Assembly: GCF_900114285.1 (NCBI RefSeq)
Contig: NZ_FOSN01000011.1
Coordinates: 62,001-126,000 of the forward strand
Reading direction: 5' to 3'
From: Methylocapsa palsarum
GTDB taxonomy: Bacteria > Pseudomonadota > Alphaproteobacteria > Rhizobiales > Beijerinckiaceae
DNA: 64,000 nt
Shown here: positions 34,415 to 43,124 of the stretch, piece by piece
Position numbering within the stretch: the first letter of the stretch is position 1
How the letters are laid out: every line of letters begins with the position of its first letter
Notes under the pieces: model-generated
Told to the model about the DNA's origin: nothing
The model's input: the letters and a program-made list of their open reading frames with translations, nothing else
Database searches by the model: none
Program-made: the position numbers and the translations under genes

Positions 34415-35236
34415 ATGCCGGCGGTGGCGGAACAAGGAGGGTCAGCGCCCGCTGTGGGCAGGCTGGAGATTCACGATCTTTCGATCCGCTTCGGGACGAA
34501 TCCTGTGATCGAAAATTTCGGCCTGACCGTCGAGCCAGGCGAATTTGTCTGTCTGCTGGGTCCATCCGGCTGCGGCAAGTCGACGGTGCTCAACGCTGTC
34601 GCCGGCTTTGTGCCCGTGGAAAGCGTAACAGTCAGCGTCGACGGAAGGCCTGTCAAAGGCCCCGGCGTCGATCGTGGAATGGTGTTCCAGCAATATTCGC
34701 TGTTTCCATGGAAGACTGTGCTCGAAAACGTCGCCTTCGGGCCGCGCATGCAGGGCGCCTCCCGCGCGAAAGCGCGCAGCATGGCGAGGACATACCTCGA
34801 ATTCGTCGGCCTGCTTGCTTTTGCGGACCGATATCCGGCGACGCTTTCGGGCGGCATGCAGCAGCGGGTCGGGATTGCCCGCGCGCTCGTCAATCACCCC
34901 TCCGTGCTTCTGATGGATGAGCCGTTCGGCGCCCTCGACGCGCAGACGCGGGGACTGATGCAGGAAAATCTGCTGCGGCTTTGGGAGGAGATCCGCGCAA
35001 CCGTCCTCTTTGTCACACATGACATTGACGAAGCGCTTTATCTCGCCGATCGCGTCGTGATCATGAGCGCGCCGCCAGGACGAGTTCTGCTCAACCTGGC
35101 GATCGATCTGCCGCGCCCGCGTCCGGACGACGTCTTCGCTCTTCCCGCATTCGCAGCGGCGAAACGGCAATGCCTGACTCTCATCCGGCAGGAGAGCCAA
35201 CGCGTCTTCGATCATCAGCGCCGGAACTTCTCATGA
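34415..35236 (+). CDS. ABC transporter ATP-binding protein, nitrate/sulfonate/taurine type
   Basis: Complete ATPase motifs: Walker A G-P-S-G-C-G-K-S-T, Q-loop V-F-Q-Q-Y-S-L-F-P-W, signature L-S-G-G-M-Q-Q-R, Walker B V-L-L-M-D-E-P-F-G-A-L-D and switch V-T-H-D. The Y-S-L-F-P-W and H-D-I-D-E-A segments are typical of the SsuB/TauB/NrtD group. I prefer the ATG at 34415 (AAGGGA upstream); an earlier ATG at 34361 has no ribosome-binding site. Its stop overlaps the start of the Crp/Fnr gene (ATGA). Confidence 0.9.
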   Translation: MPAVAEQGGSAPAVGRLEIHDLSIRFGTNPVIENFGLTVEPGEFVCLLGPSGCGKSTVLNAVAGFVPVESVTVSVDGRPVKGPGVDRGMVFQQYSLFPWKTVLENVAFGPRMQGASRAKARSMARTYLEFVGLLAFADRYPATLSGGMQQRVGIARALVNHPSVLLMDEPFGALDAQTRGLMQENLLRLWEEIRATVLFVTHDIDEALYLADRVVIMSAPPGRVLLNLAIDLPRPRPDDVFALPAFAAAKRQCLTLIRQESQRVFDHQRRNFS

Positions 35237-36072
35237 GCCAGCCGTCAGCCCCGGCGCCGCAGCGTCCCTCGTTGCGTCTGCGGGAAGCCGAGCGCGACAT
35301 GGCCGCTCCCGATCTCCTCGCGCGTCTCACTCCCGGCGAATATGAGAAGGTGAAGGCCGCGTCGACGACCCTTCAATTCCGCGCCGGCCAGCATGTTTTC
35401 CGCCAGGGCGATCCGCATTACGGCATGTTCGTCATCCTCTCCGGCGAGGTCAGGACCTATTACGCCGGGCCCTCCGGGCGCGAAATTACGCTCGCCTATT
35501 GGGCGCCCGGAAATTTCGTCGGCGGGCCGGCGATCTTCGGCGGCGGCGCCCATTTATGGTCCGGCCGGGCGATGCGCGGGACGAAGACGCTTCACATACG
35601 CGGACGGGAAGTGCGTCGCCTGATGACGGAGATTCCCAACCTCGCCATCGGTCTCGTCGAGGCGCTTGAGCACAAGGGCGTCTGCTATTCCACGATGATC
35701 CACATGTTGGGAACACGCTCGGCCTCCGAACGTCTGGCCCAGATGCTCATCTTGATGGGGGAGCGCGATGGTCGACGCACTGAGGGAGGTCTGGTGATCG
35801 CGCGGCGGCTCACTCACGACGAACTCGCAAAAATGGTCGGCGCGACACGCCAATGGGTGACCGCCATGCTGGAGCGATTGACGGGACAGGGTCTGATCGA
35901 GGTTCAACGCACCAGAATCGTCATTCTTGACGAGACCAGCTTGCGCCGTTTCGCCGGTTGCGAGCTCGAAGCGCCTGCGCGCCGCGACAGGCGCGGCCGT
36001 GACCGCGAGCAGATGACGCCGAAGCCGGGGTTGGCGCAGGCGCCGCCGGACCGGCGCATGGCGAAATCCTGA
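35233..36072 (+). CDS. Crp/Fnr-family transcriptional regulator
   Basis: The 279-residue protein has an N-terminal cyclic-nucleotide-binding-type barrel (F-R-Q-G-D-P-H-Y-G-M-F-V-I-L-S-G-E-V) and a C-terminal winged helix with L-T-H-D-E-L-A-K-M-V-G-A-T-R-Q-W-V-T as recognition helix. The N-terminal Cys set of Fnr is absent, so it is not an oxygen-sensing Fe-S type. A basic tail of about 35 residues follows the domain. It sits inside the ABC transporter operon, which it likely regulates, possibly with the divergent flavoprotein group. Confidence 0.9.
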   Translation: MSQPSAPAPQRPSLRLREAERDMAAPDLLARLTPGEYEKVKAASTTLQFRAGQHVFRQGDPHYGMFVILSGEVRTYYAGPSGREITLAYWAPGNFVGGPAIFGGGAHLWSGRAMRGTKTLHIRGREVRRLMTEIPNLAIGLVEALEHKGVCYSTMIHMLGTRSASERLAQMLILMGERDGRRTEGGLVIARRLTHDELAKMVGATRQWVTAMLERLTGQGLIEVQRTRIVILDETSLRRFAGCELEAPARRDRRGRDREQMTPKPGLAQAPPDRRMAKS

Positions 36073-36087
36073 AAGAGAGGCCGCAAG

Positions 36088-36945
36088 GTGAGTTTGTCGC
36101 GCGCCAAATCCGACGCCTTCGATGCCGATGCAACCGCCGCCGGAAGCGGCGCGGCCGCGACGCCAGGTCTAGTAGCGACGACAGTCCGGCACGCATGCGT
36201 ACGCATCGTCTCGGTGACGCTGTTCATCGGATTGTGGCAACTCGCGTCGGCCTCCCATCTTCGCCTCGGTTTCGTGACTTTCGTCAATGTTCCTGCGCCT
36301 ACCGAAGTGTTCGAGAGCTTTATCGCCTTGGTCCGCTCGGGCAAGCTTGCGCCGCATCTTGCGGCGAGCATCGTGCGCGTCTTCGCCGGCTTCGGCGTCG
36401 CCGCCGTGACAGGAATCCTCCTTGGCCTTGCGATCGCGCGCTCCAAGCTCGCCGAGGATGTGTTGTGGCCTCCACTCGAAATCTTGCGCCCGATCCCCGC
36501 CGTCGCCTGGATTCCTCTGGCCATCCTGATGTTTCCCTCCGCCGAAGGCTCGATGGTCTTCATCACCTACACGGGGGCGCTTTTTCCAATTCTGCTCAAC
36601 ACCATTCACGGGGTCGCGGAAGTCGATCACCGCCTGATCTCTTCCGCGCGAAGCCTTGGCGCAGGATGGCGCGCTATCCTGTTCGAGGTCATCATCCCCG
36701 GGGCGGCGCCAAGCATCGTCACTGGACTCGCGATCGGCATGGGAACCGCATGGTTCTGCCTTGTGACCGCCGAGATGATCGCTGGTCAGTTCGGCGTCGG
36801 TTACTACACTTGGGAATCCTACACCCTGCAGAATTATCCGGACATCATCGTCGGCATGTTGGTGATAGGCGCGCTTGGCATGGCGAGCAGCGTCCTTGTG
36901 CGCTGGGCCGGCGGCCGTCTCACTCCCTGGCGCGAGACGAAATAG
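36088..36945 (+). CDS. ABC transporter permease, nitrate/sulfonate/taurine type
   Basis: The 285-residue membrane protein has about six transmembrane helices and the EAA loop (S-S-A-R-S-L-G-A-G-W-R-A-I-L-F-E-V-I-I-P) characteristic of SsuC/TauC-type permeases. The start is GTG at 36088, 15 bp after the regulator gene, with GAGAGG upstream. It forms the inner-membrane channel for the ATPase at 34415 and the binding protein at 37022. Confidence 0.88.
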   Translation: MSLSRAKSDAFDADATAAGSGAAATPGLVATTVRHACVRIVSVTLFIGLWQLASASHLRLGFVTFVNVPAPTEVFESFIALVRSGKLAPHLAASIVRVFAGFGVAAVTGILLGLAIARSKLAEDVLWPPLEILRPIPAVAWIPLAILMFPSAEGSMVFITYTGALFPILLNTIHGVAEVDHRLISSARSLGAGWRAILFEVIIPGAAPSIVTGLAIGMGTAWFCLVTAEMIAGQFGVGYYTWESYTLQNYPDIIVGMLVIGALGMASSVLVRWAGGRLTPWRETK

Positions 36946-37021
36946 AGCCGTGCGGCGCGACGCCAGCGCGCGGATTTCCGTCTCTCGACCTATCGGGTTT
37001 TGCAAAGATGAGGATAGCAAT

Positions 37022-38452
37022 ATGATCAGCCAATGGCGCCTTCGATCTATAGCCTGCATTTTCGCCGGCTTCGCCCTCGCGGGCCCTGCGCGCACGGAAA
37101 CGATACGCGTGGCGGTCGGCACGCAGGACACGACGATCAACTGCGCGGCGGGAGGACTCCTGATCCGTGAGCTCAATCTGCTCGAAAAATATCTTCCTCA
37201 TGACGGCAAATACAAAGACGCGAGTTATGACGTCGAATGGAAGAATTTCACCAGCGGCGCGCCGATCACCAATGAGATGGTGGCGGGCAAACTTGATTTC
37301 GGCGCAATGGCCGAGTTCCCTGCCGCGCTCAACGGCGTCGCATTCAAAAAGGCCGGCAAGAACAGCCTATTTATCGCTGTTCTGTCCGGCAGCGTGAAGG
37401 GCAGCGGCAATGGCGTCGTCGTCCCGGCTGCCTCGCCCGTTCAGTCGCTCGAGGAACTGAAAGGCAAGACCATCTCCGTGCCGTTCGCTTCAACGGCGCA
37501 TGGAATGCTGCTGCGCGCGGTCGCTACCCTTGGCTGGGATCCCGAAAAAGACGTGAAGATCATCGCCCAGGCCCCCGAAGTCGCGGGCTCGGCGCTGCAA
37601 AGCAACCAGATCGACGCGCACGCGGACTTTGTTCCTTTCGCCGAACTGTTCCCCTTCCGTGGGTTCGCCCGCAAAATATTCGACGGCGCGCAGGCTGGCG
37701 TTCCGACATTTCACGGGCTTCTGGTCGACGCCGAATATGCCGATAAATATCCGGAAGTGGTCGTCGCCTATCTGCGCGCGGCGATCGAAGCCAACACTCT
37801 TTTGTCGGCAGAGCCGGAAAAATACAGCGAGCTGATCGCCAAGGTGACTGGAGTCGAGGCGCCGGTTGATTATCTTTTCCATGGACCGCTGGGGTTGCAG
37901 ACGCGCGACCTGACCTGGAAACCGGAATATCGAAAGGACGTCGCGACCGCCGTCGAAACATTGAAATTGCTGAAACGAACTGATTCGGGTCTCGACCTCG
38001 ACGCGTTCATAACGGACAAATACATTCGAGCGGCGTTCAAGGCCTCCGGTCTCGACTATGACGCGCGGCTGGCCGACTATGGGTCTCTCCCCCTTGTGGC
38101 CAAGGACGCCGCCACCGGCAAACCCATCACCGCCACCAAGCGCGTGGCGGAAATCTGGCTCAAGGACGAACCGCTGGTGCGCCATTATTCAACGCCCGAA
38201 TCTGCGCTGAAGGCGTTGGCGGCCTTCGATAAGGCGGGCAAACCGGCGCGCGCGATCTATGCGCAGGACCATCAACTTGGCGTGAAGCTTCTCGCCGACA
38301 AAGCCTGGTTCGTGGTCTCGCCCAATGGTCAGATTGACGCCTTTTTGCTAAGGGAGGACGCCGACGCCTTTGCGAAAAAGACAAATGGATCGGTCAAGGA
38401 TTTCGAGGCCGCCAACCTCGCCGCGCAGAGTTCGCACTCCGCCGCCAAATAG
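37022..38452 (+). CDS. ABC transporter substrate-binding protein with C-terminal NosL-like domain
   Basis: A signal peptide (residues 1-25, ending P-A-R-T-E) is followed by a periplasmic binding domain of the SsuA/NrtA/ThiY group: T-I-R-V-A-V-G-T-Q-D near the N-terminus, I-S-V-P-F-A-S-T-A-H-G and D-A-H-A-D-F-V-P-F later. Usual members have about 320-350 residues; this one has 476. The extra 106 residues contain A-I-Y-A-Q-D, K-A-W-F-V-V-S-P-N-G and F-x-x-E/R-D-A-D-A-F-A-K-K, a pattern of NosL-like metal-binding lipoproteins. The fusion is unusual and suggests a metal-containing or metal-dependent substrate. It ends the operon. Confidence 0.85.
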   Translation: MISQWRLRSIACIFAGFALAGPARTETIRVAVGTQDTTINCAAGGLLIRELNLLEKYLPHDGKYKDASYDVEWKNFTSGAPITNEMVAGKLDFGAMAEFPAALNGVAFKKAGKNSLFIAVLSGSVKGSGNGVVVPAASPVQSLEELKGKTISVPFASTAHGMLLRAVATLGWDPEKDVKIIAQAPEVAGSALQSNQIDAHADFVPFAELFPFRGFARKIFDGAQAGVPTFHGLLVDAEYADKYPEVVVAYLRAAIEANTLLSAEPEKYSELIAKVTGVEAPVDYLFHGPLGLQTRDLTWKPEYRKDVATAVETLKLLKRTDSGLDLDAFITDKYIRAAFKASGLDYDARLADYGSLPLVAKDAATGKPITATKRVAEIWLKDEPLVRHYSTPESALKALAAFDKAGKPARAIYAQDHQLGVKLLADKAWFVVSPNGQIDAFLLREDADAFAKKTNGSVKDFEAANLAAQSSHSAAK

Positions 38453-38602
38453 CGGCTCTACGGCAATGGAAACAATGTGCCGCGGCGAAGCCAATGTGGC
38501 TTTGCCGTGCCGCCCTTCAAGGCGGCTCAGCCCGATCCGTAACCCGTCGGTTCGAGTGGATCGACTGAAACGGATGATTCCCGTCTGTCACGGTCTAACC
38601 CA

Positions 38603-38721
38603 GCTCAAGCATATTCCGATTGGATTGAATCAATCCAATCGACAAGAATATGCTCACGCCTTTGACTCTGGAACGATTTCTGATCGATCACATGACTTCG
38701 TGCGATCGGAAAGCGCTCTAG
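38603..38721 (-). repeat. Dispersed intergenic repeat, copy 2 (inverted)
   Basis: The 120-bp unit described at 11129, in the opposite orientation, from AGCATATTCCG to CGATCGGAAAGCGCTCTA. It lies between the ABC operon and the repC stop and contains a near-perfect palindrome TTGGATTGAATCAATCCAA. The nearby genes converge, so it could also act as a terminator-like structure. Confidence 0.7.
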
Positions 38722-38747
38722 ACATGTGACATTGACGCGACCTCAAC

Positions 38748-39989
38748 TCACGCGCGTTTTTGGGCGGGCGCGCGTATTTTCGCATTGATCAAAGCCATGA
38801 GCACTGGCCCAAGAGAAAAGGCCCCTGCCCTCGCCTTCTCGGTCAGATTGCGCAGATAGCCGCCTGGACTGTTAATTGAACTCGATCGTTGCAGGATCGC
38901 GGCGAGGATGACGGCAGCGTCTTCGGGGCCAAGGACGGCGTTGGCCTCCTCCCAGGCGCTCGGACTGATTCCGAGCCATGGCCGCACCAGCGTGGCCGCC
39001 GTCATTAAGTCCCGCCAGGAACGAATTCCATTGGGCGCATGTTCGGCAATATCCGGGCAAGCTTCGAGGACCATAGGAAGTGGGAAGCTCCGTTTTGGCG
39101 GTTGTGGAGTTAGTTCCAGTCCCAAAGATGCCCTTGGATCCTCATTAGGCTCGACGGCCGCCCCTTTCTTTTCTGAAAGACTCGCTTCAAATTCAGAAGG
39201 TGGGTTCGGTTTTGAATTCTGTATGTGGCCCTCATCATGGGCGCCATTGGCGCTTATTTCTGTAGTTTGGAGATGTCCTTCCAGGATGGCGCGGATCTGA
39301 TCCGCCACCTGTTCGAGCGCGCCCGCCAACGGCGCAAGAACTTCCGCAGGCGCCTTCCGCGGGATCCGCACGTTAAGCTGATCGAAACTCTTGGAGAATG
39401 CGGTCCAATCGGCGGCGACCCCCTCGTAGAGGCCTGTAGCGATCATCTTGTCGATGTCGCGGCGGGAGATGGTGATGCGATCCCGGAGAGAACGAAGGAG
39501 CTTCTCCCTCGCCCTAGTCTCCGTCGCCAGGGCTTTGAATTCCGCGGCGCGGGCGACGAGCGGGCTGAGATCAAACCCGAAGGCCTCCTCAATTTCACCC
39601 CCCTCCCCTTTTCGGGCATAGCGCTTGCCGTTGGGACTGTCCCTCCGGAGGATGAGCCCAAGCTCCACCAGCGCGGCCAGATGGCGTCTCAACGTATTGT
39701 CCGCCATGCCGTTAGCCCGCTGTGCGAGATTCTTGTTTGACGGAAAGACAATGATTGCCTCCCCGCCGTTAAGAATTGTGTCCTGGTGAAACGAGAGAAG
39801 CGCGTTGAGCACCGAAAGAGTGCGATCGGAAACGCCGAGAGCGGCGTTCGCCTTTCGGATGTCGTCGAGGACGCGCCATTTATCGACAATCGTCTGAGAC
39901 GAGCAGGATTTTGCGGCGATCTGGTTCGCCATGAGGGCGAGCGAATACGGCCGCCGCCCATAGGGCGTCGTTGATTGAGCGGTTTGCAT
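38748..39989 (-). CDS. repC: Plasmid replication initiator RepC
   Basis: The 413-residue protein matches alphaproteobacterial RepC: R-P-Y-S-L-A-L-M-A-N-Q, the winged-helix-like segment F-P-S-N-K-N-L-A-Q-R-A-N-G-M-A-D-N-T-L-R-R-H-L-A, and the C-terminal G-Y-L-R-N-L-T-E-K-A-R-A-G-A-F-S-L-G. RepC binds the origin, which in these replicons lies inside repC itself, and starts replication of the plasmid. The ATG at 39989 follows GAGAGG. It is separated from repB by 637 bp, much more than usual, because the antisense-RNA region is duplicated. Confidence 0.95.
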   Translation of the reverse strand: MQTAQSTTPYGRRPYSLALMANQIAAKSCSSQTIVDKWRVLDDIRKANAALGVSDRTLSVLNALLSFHQDTILNGGEAIIVFPSNKNLAQRANGMADNTLRRHLAALVELGLILRRDSPNGKRYARKGEGGEIEEAFGFDLSPLVARAAEFKALATETRAREKLLRSLRDRITISRRDIDKMIATGLYEGVAADWTAFSKSFDQLNVRIPRKAPAEVLAPLAGALEQVADQIRAILEGHLQTTEISANGAHDEGHIQNSKPNPPSEFEASLSEKKGAAVEPNEDPRASLGLELTPQPPKRSFPLPMVLEACPDIAEHAPNGIRSWRDLMTAATLVRPWLGISPSAWEEANAVLGPEDAAVILAAILQRSSSINSPGGYLRNLTEKARAGAFSLGPVLMALINAKIRAPAQKRA

Positions 39990-40045
39990 GGTTCTCTGCC
40001 TCTCTTCAGGCAAAGAAAAAGCGTTCGCCGAATCGGCATCCGATC

Positions 40046-40138
40046 TTGACAGGACTTAGCGGAAGTGATTCTGTGAACGTGCTGAAGGTTCTACAGGGGC
40101 TTCCGGGACGGAGACGTTTCGGGGGCCTTTTCTTTCGC
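40046..40138 (+). ncRNA. Putative antisense RNA (ctRNA/incA) copy A
   Basis: A plus-strand promoter (-35 TTGACA at 40046, -10 GATTCT at 40067, spacing only 15) precedes about 58 bases ending in GGGACGGAGACGTTTCGGGG and a T-rich tail, the form of a short RNA with its own terminator. In repABC replicons such an RNA, encoded opposite to the operon between repB and repC, represses RepC synthesis and causes incompatibility. This copy is nearest to repC. Confidence 0.6.
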
Positions 40139-40465
40139 CTTAGTACTCCTCGGTTGATAGGTACGCGGTTCACCTACTGCGCAGCGTTTCTGCGCTGCGA
40201 AGACAGTCGCCCTCATCTCATCTGCTGAGGACGCGCAAAGCTTGTCCGGTCTCGGCGCCTCGGCTTATTCTTCGCCCTCGCGTCGCCCCGGCAGAAATAA
40301 GAATCCTCTTCTCGACTGGCGGCGAAGAAGCGCCATCGCGAGATGAGCGCTCGAGTTGAGCGTCTCCAATCGCCGCCGATTGCGGATCATCGATAGAGGA
40401 AGGTTCATTGTCTTCGCCCAGTTTTAGGCAAAGAAAAATTGCTCGCCGAAACAGCGCCAATACTC
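40139..40465. other. Spacer between the two antisense-RNA modules
   Basis: About 330 bases with no recognised gene. A short minus-strand frame of 47 codons (40265-40408) begins with an ATG but resembles nothing and is not RepC. It may be debris from the event that duplicated the flanking module. Confidence 0.4.
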
Positions 40466-40556
40466 TTGACTGCGATTCGCGGAAGTGGGATTCTTTGAGC
40501 GCCAACACAAAGAATGGGCTTCCGGGACGGAAACGTTTCGGGGCCTTTTCTTTTGC
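40466..40556 (+). ncRNA. Putative antisense RNA (ctRNA/incA) copy B
   Basis: A second copy of the module at 40046: -35 TTGACT at 40466, -10 GATTCT at 40489 (spacing 17), and an RNA of about 56 bases ending in GGGACGGAAACGTTTCGGGG then CCTTTTCTTTT. The match to copy A runs from the preceding AGGCAAAGAAAAA to the terminator. This copy has the better promoter spacing and is nearest to repB. Confidence 0.6.
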
Positions 40557-40626
40557 CTAGATTTCTCCTGTTTGATTTCGGGATAGTTTTGGCCCGTTCA
40601 GCTCATTCCAAGCGGGCGAATTCGGT

Positions 40627-41646
40627 TCACGCCGGCAAGTCTCCGGCTTTATATTCATTATAGAGCGCCGCCAGTCGGCCTTTGATGAAGTCGCCAAAGT
40701 CCGGCGCCACGCGATCATCGAATGTTAGGGTAAGCTTTTTGCCGGAGCGTGAGATCCTAACCGCATGTGTTCCGTCGTCGGCGACCCATGTCTCAGGGCG
40801 CGCCCTCGAAGTCTTCGCCCGCAAACCATTGACGACGACTTCAAACCGTTTGTCGGTATTCAACGTGGCGAAAGAAGGCGCTTTGACAATATGAAGGGCA
40901 TGGGCTCGGTTGCCCTCTTGGTCCAGCAATTCTGTTAGCTCCTGCCATCTGACTCGCCCAAAAGCCGGCGCTGGCCCGATGGCGTCGATGACGACGGCTG
41001 GCGTCCGAGTTGCGATCGCGATCATCCGGGATAGCGCGGCTTTGTCGATGTTGAGCGCCGCCATGATGATTTCGCGAGAGAACTTCCGATCCTCAAGTCG
41101 CGCGGCAAAGCGCGCGCGCTCGATAAATGTTAAATCGGTTCGGCCGCTATTCTCCTGGCCTTGAGCGATGACGAGCTGCTCGTCTGTAAGCGAGCGGACC
41201 ACCGCTCGTACTTTGATGCCTAATTCACGCGCCGCGCGAAGTCGGCGATGACCGAAGGCGACCTCGTAACGGGCCTCATCATCCGGCTTCGGACGAACCA
41301 GGATCGGCACGCTCTGCCCGTGCAAGCGAATAAGGTCTCGAAAGGCGGCGTTCTGATCTTCGGAAGCCTCCATGCGATCCGGCACAAAGGAATTGTCTAT
41401 GAGTGCAGGATCAAGATCGACGATGACCTGTCCTTCAATAAGCTTTTGCTCGATCTCCTCGGCGCGTTTCACCTTTTCTGAAATGCCCCCGAGGGATTGC
41501 GAGATCGCGCCTAGCGCGCTCGATTGCTTGATTGTGCGCTCAATTCCAAGCAAAGGGCGCGAGCGCTGCGGCGCAATCTCTTTGGGCTCCGCTTGCGAAG
41601 TCGGCGCTTCAGTCGGCGGAGGATCGAAGTTGATCTTGCGAGCCAT
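40627..41646 (-). CDS. repB: Plasmid partition protein RepB (ParB family)
   Basis: The 339-residue protein begins M-A-R-K-I-N-F-D-P-P, typical of RepB, and contains the ParB nuclease-like box (G-Q-S-V-P-I-L-V-R-P and F-G-H-R-R-L-R-A-A), then a helix-turn-helix (F-S-R-E-I-I-M-A-A-L-N-I-D-K-A-A-L-S-R-M). It binds parS sites and works with RepA in partition. The start follows the repA stop by 2 bp, with AGGAG upstream of ATG, so the two are translationally linked. Confidence 0.95.
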   Translation of the reverse strand: MARKINFDPPPTEAPTSQAEPKEIAPQRSRPLLGIERTIKQSSALGAISQSLGGISEKVKRAEEIEQKLIEGQVIVDLDPALIDNSFVPDRMEASEDQNAAFRDLIRLHGQSVPILVRPKPDDEARYEVAFGHRRLRAARELGIKVRAVVRSLTDEQLVIAQGQENSGRTDLTFIERARFAARLEDRKFSREIIMAALNIDKAALSRMIAIATRTPAVVIDAIGPAPAFGRVRWQELTELLDQEGNRAHALHIVKAPSFATLNTDKRFEVVVNGLRAKTSRARPETWVADDGTHAVRISRSGKKLTLTFDDRVAPDFGDFIKGRLAALYNEYKAGDLPA

Positions 41647-41648
41647 TA

Positions 41649-42854
41649 TCAGCTCCTGCCCCAGACTTGTTTGATCAGGCTTTCAATTTCACCATTCACG
41701 AGATCCAGAGCTTCGATCGCTCGATCATAGGTGCCGCGTGTAAATTGCTGCCGCTCGACCTCATAAAGCGTCTGCTTTGTGAGACCCGCGTCCGCTATGG
41801 CCGTGCTTTTAACCATGGGGTGAGTCAGCACGCGCGGGCCAAAGATCGAGCGCATCAAGCCGACCATTGTGGTCTGCGGCCCATCGCTCGGTTCGTAGCG
41901 CGTCACCAAGTATCGCATCCAATCGTATTGGGTGGAGCCGCCTGCGCCGGCGACAACATCGAGCAGGCTTCCCGTCATGTTGAGAAACTGCGACATGGAC
42001 ATCACGTCGAGCATCTGCGGGTGCACGGTAATGAGGATCGCCGTCGCGGCGCACAGCGCCGAGAGCGTCAGGAACCCGAGCTGTGGAGGGCAATCTATGA
42101 TCACAACGTCGTAGGCGTCGCTCACCTGTGCGAGCGCATCGCCGATTCGCGCAAAGAACAACGAATCCTGCCCATGGCCGGCCATCAACGCCTTTGGCGT
42201 TTCGTGCTCGAATTCCATGAGTTCGAGCTGTCCTGGAACTATATGTAGATTTGGAATATACGTGCCGCGCACAATCTCCGGCATTTCGCGCCGATTCGCG
42301 TCGTAGCGGATCGCGCCATAAATTGTTTCATTCTCGCCGACGTCGAGTTCGGGCTGGTGGCCGAACAGCGTCGAGAGGCTAGCTTGCGGATCGAGATCAA
42401 TGGCGAGAACGCGATAACCGCGGAACGCGAGATATTCCGCAAGATGCGCCGCAGTCGTGGTCTTCCCGCTGCCGCCCTTGAAGTTCATTACGGAGATGAC
42501 CTGCAACGCTTCGCCTTCCCGGCGATTAGGCAGATATCGGCGTGCGCCCCTGCCCGCACGATCGAGGTCGCCGCGCAAAGACTCGATATCTTCGATCGAA
42601 TAGGTCCGGCGGTTATTACGCTGCGCGGGAGGCCCCTTCCCCTCTGCGACAAGTTGACGGAGGTAGCCCTCGGCGATGCCAATAAATCGAGCGGCTTCCG
42701 CTGGCGAAAACCTGCGAATCGCCTTCTGCGCAGATGGAGGAAAGTCACGGAGCTGCTGCGCCCGCAGCCTTATAGAAAGCTCCGCCGCGTCGGCGTTGAT
42801 CAGTGATCGCAGATCACGCACATTGTCGTCTTGAGCCTTGCTGGGCGTCTGCAT
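41649..42854 (-). CDS. repA: Plasmid partition ATPase RepA (ParA family)
   Basis: The 401-residue protein has an N-terminal helix-turn-helix region and the deviant Walker A of ParA proteins, N-F-K-G-G-S-G-K-T-T-T-A-A, then D-L-D-P-Q-A-S and V-V-I-I-D-C-P-P-Q. RepA drives segregation and represses its own operon. It is the first gene of repABC on the minus strand; its upstream region contains two parS palindromes. Confidence 0.95.
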   Translation of the reverse strand: MQTPSKAQDDNVRDLRSLINADAAELSIRLRAQQLRDFPPSAQKAIRRFSPAEAARFIGIAEGYLRQLVAEGKGPPAQRNNRRTYSIEDIESLRGDLDRAGRGARRYLPNRREGEALQVISVMNFKGGSGKTTTAAHLAEYLAFRGYRVLAIDLDPQASLSTLFGHQPELDVGENETIYGAIRYDANRREMPEIVRGTYIPNLHIVPGQLELMEFEHETPKALMAGHGQDSLFFARIGDALAQVSDAYDVVIIDCPPQLGFLTLSALCAATAILITVHPQMLDVMSMSQFLNMTGSLLDVVAGAGGSTQYDWMRYLVTRYEPSDGPQTTMVGLMRSIFGPRVLTHPMVKSTAIADAGLTKQTLYEVERQQFTRGTYDRAIEALDLVNGEIESLIKQVWGRS

Positions 42855-43027
42855 CCGGATCTCTGCATCTGCGGTATTTTGGGTAGACGCCCTTAATAAG
42901 CGCTGATTTTAAGTAATGCCCGATTCGCGGCAAGCTGCAAGGATTATTTAGTTAACAAGTAGTTAATACGCTTGCTTAATTCGCGTCGTTTTTTTTAAGA
43001 TTGTCACGCCGACCGCCTCATGCATCA

Positions 43028-43043
43028 GTTGTACGCGGACAAC
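43028..43043. promoter_or_regulatory. parS-like partition site 1
   Basis: GTTGTACGCGGACAAC fits the repABC parS form GTT-N4-GC-N4-AAC and is an imperfect palindrome with one mismatched pair. It lies 174 bp upstream of repA. Confidence 0.75.
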
Positions 43044-43108
43044 TCAAGCGATATGGCCGAAACCAATAAGCGCGGACTATTCATTTTTAGCGTCAATTTG
43101 GGCGCCGC

Positions 43109-43124
43109 GTTGTACGCGTACAAC
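43109..43124. promoter_or_regulatory. parS-like partition site 2
   Basis: GTTGTACGCGTACAAC is a perfect 16-bp palindrome of the repABC parS type, 66 bp beyond site 1. The two would bind RepB and act as the centromere. Confidence 0.85.
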
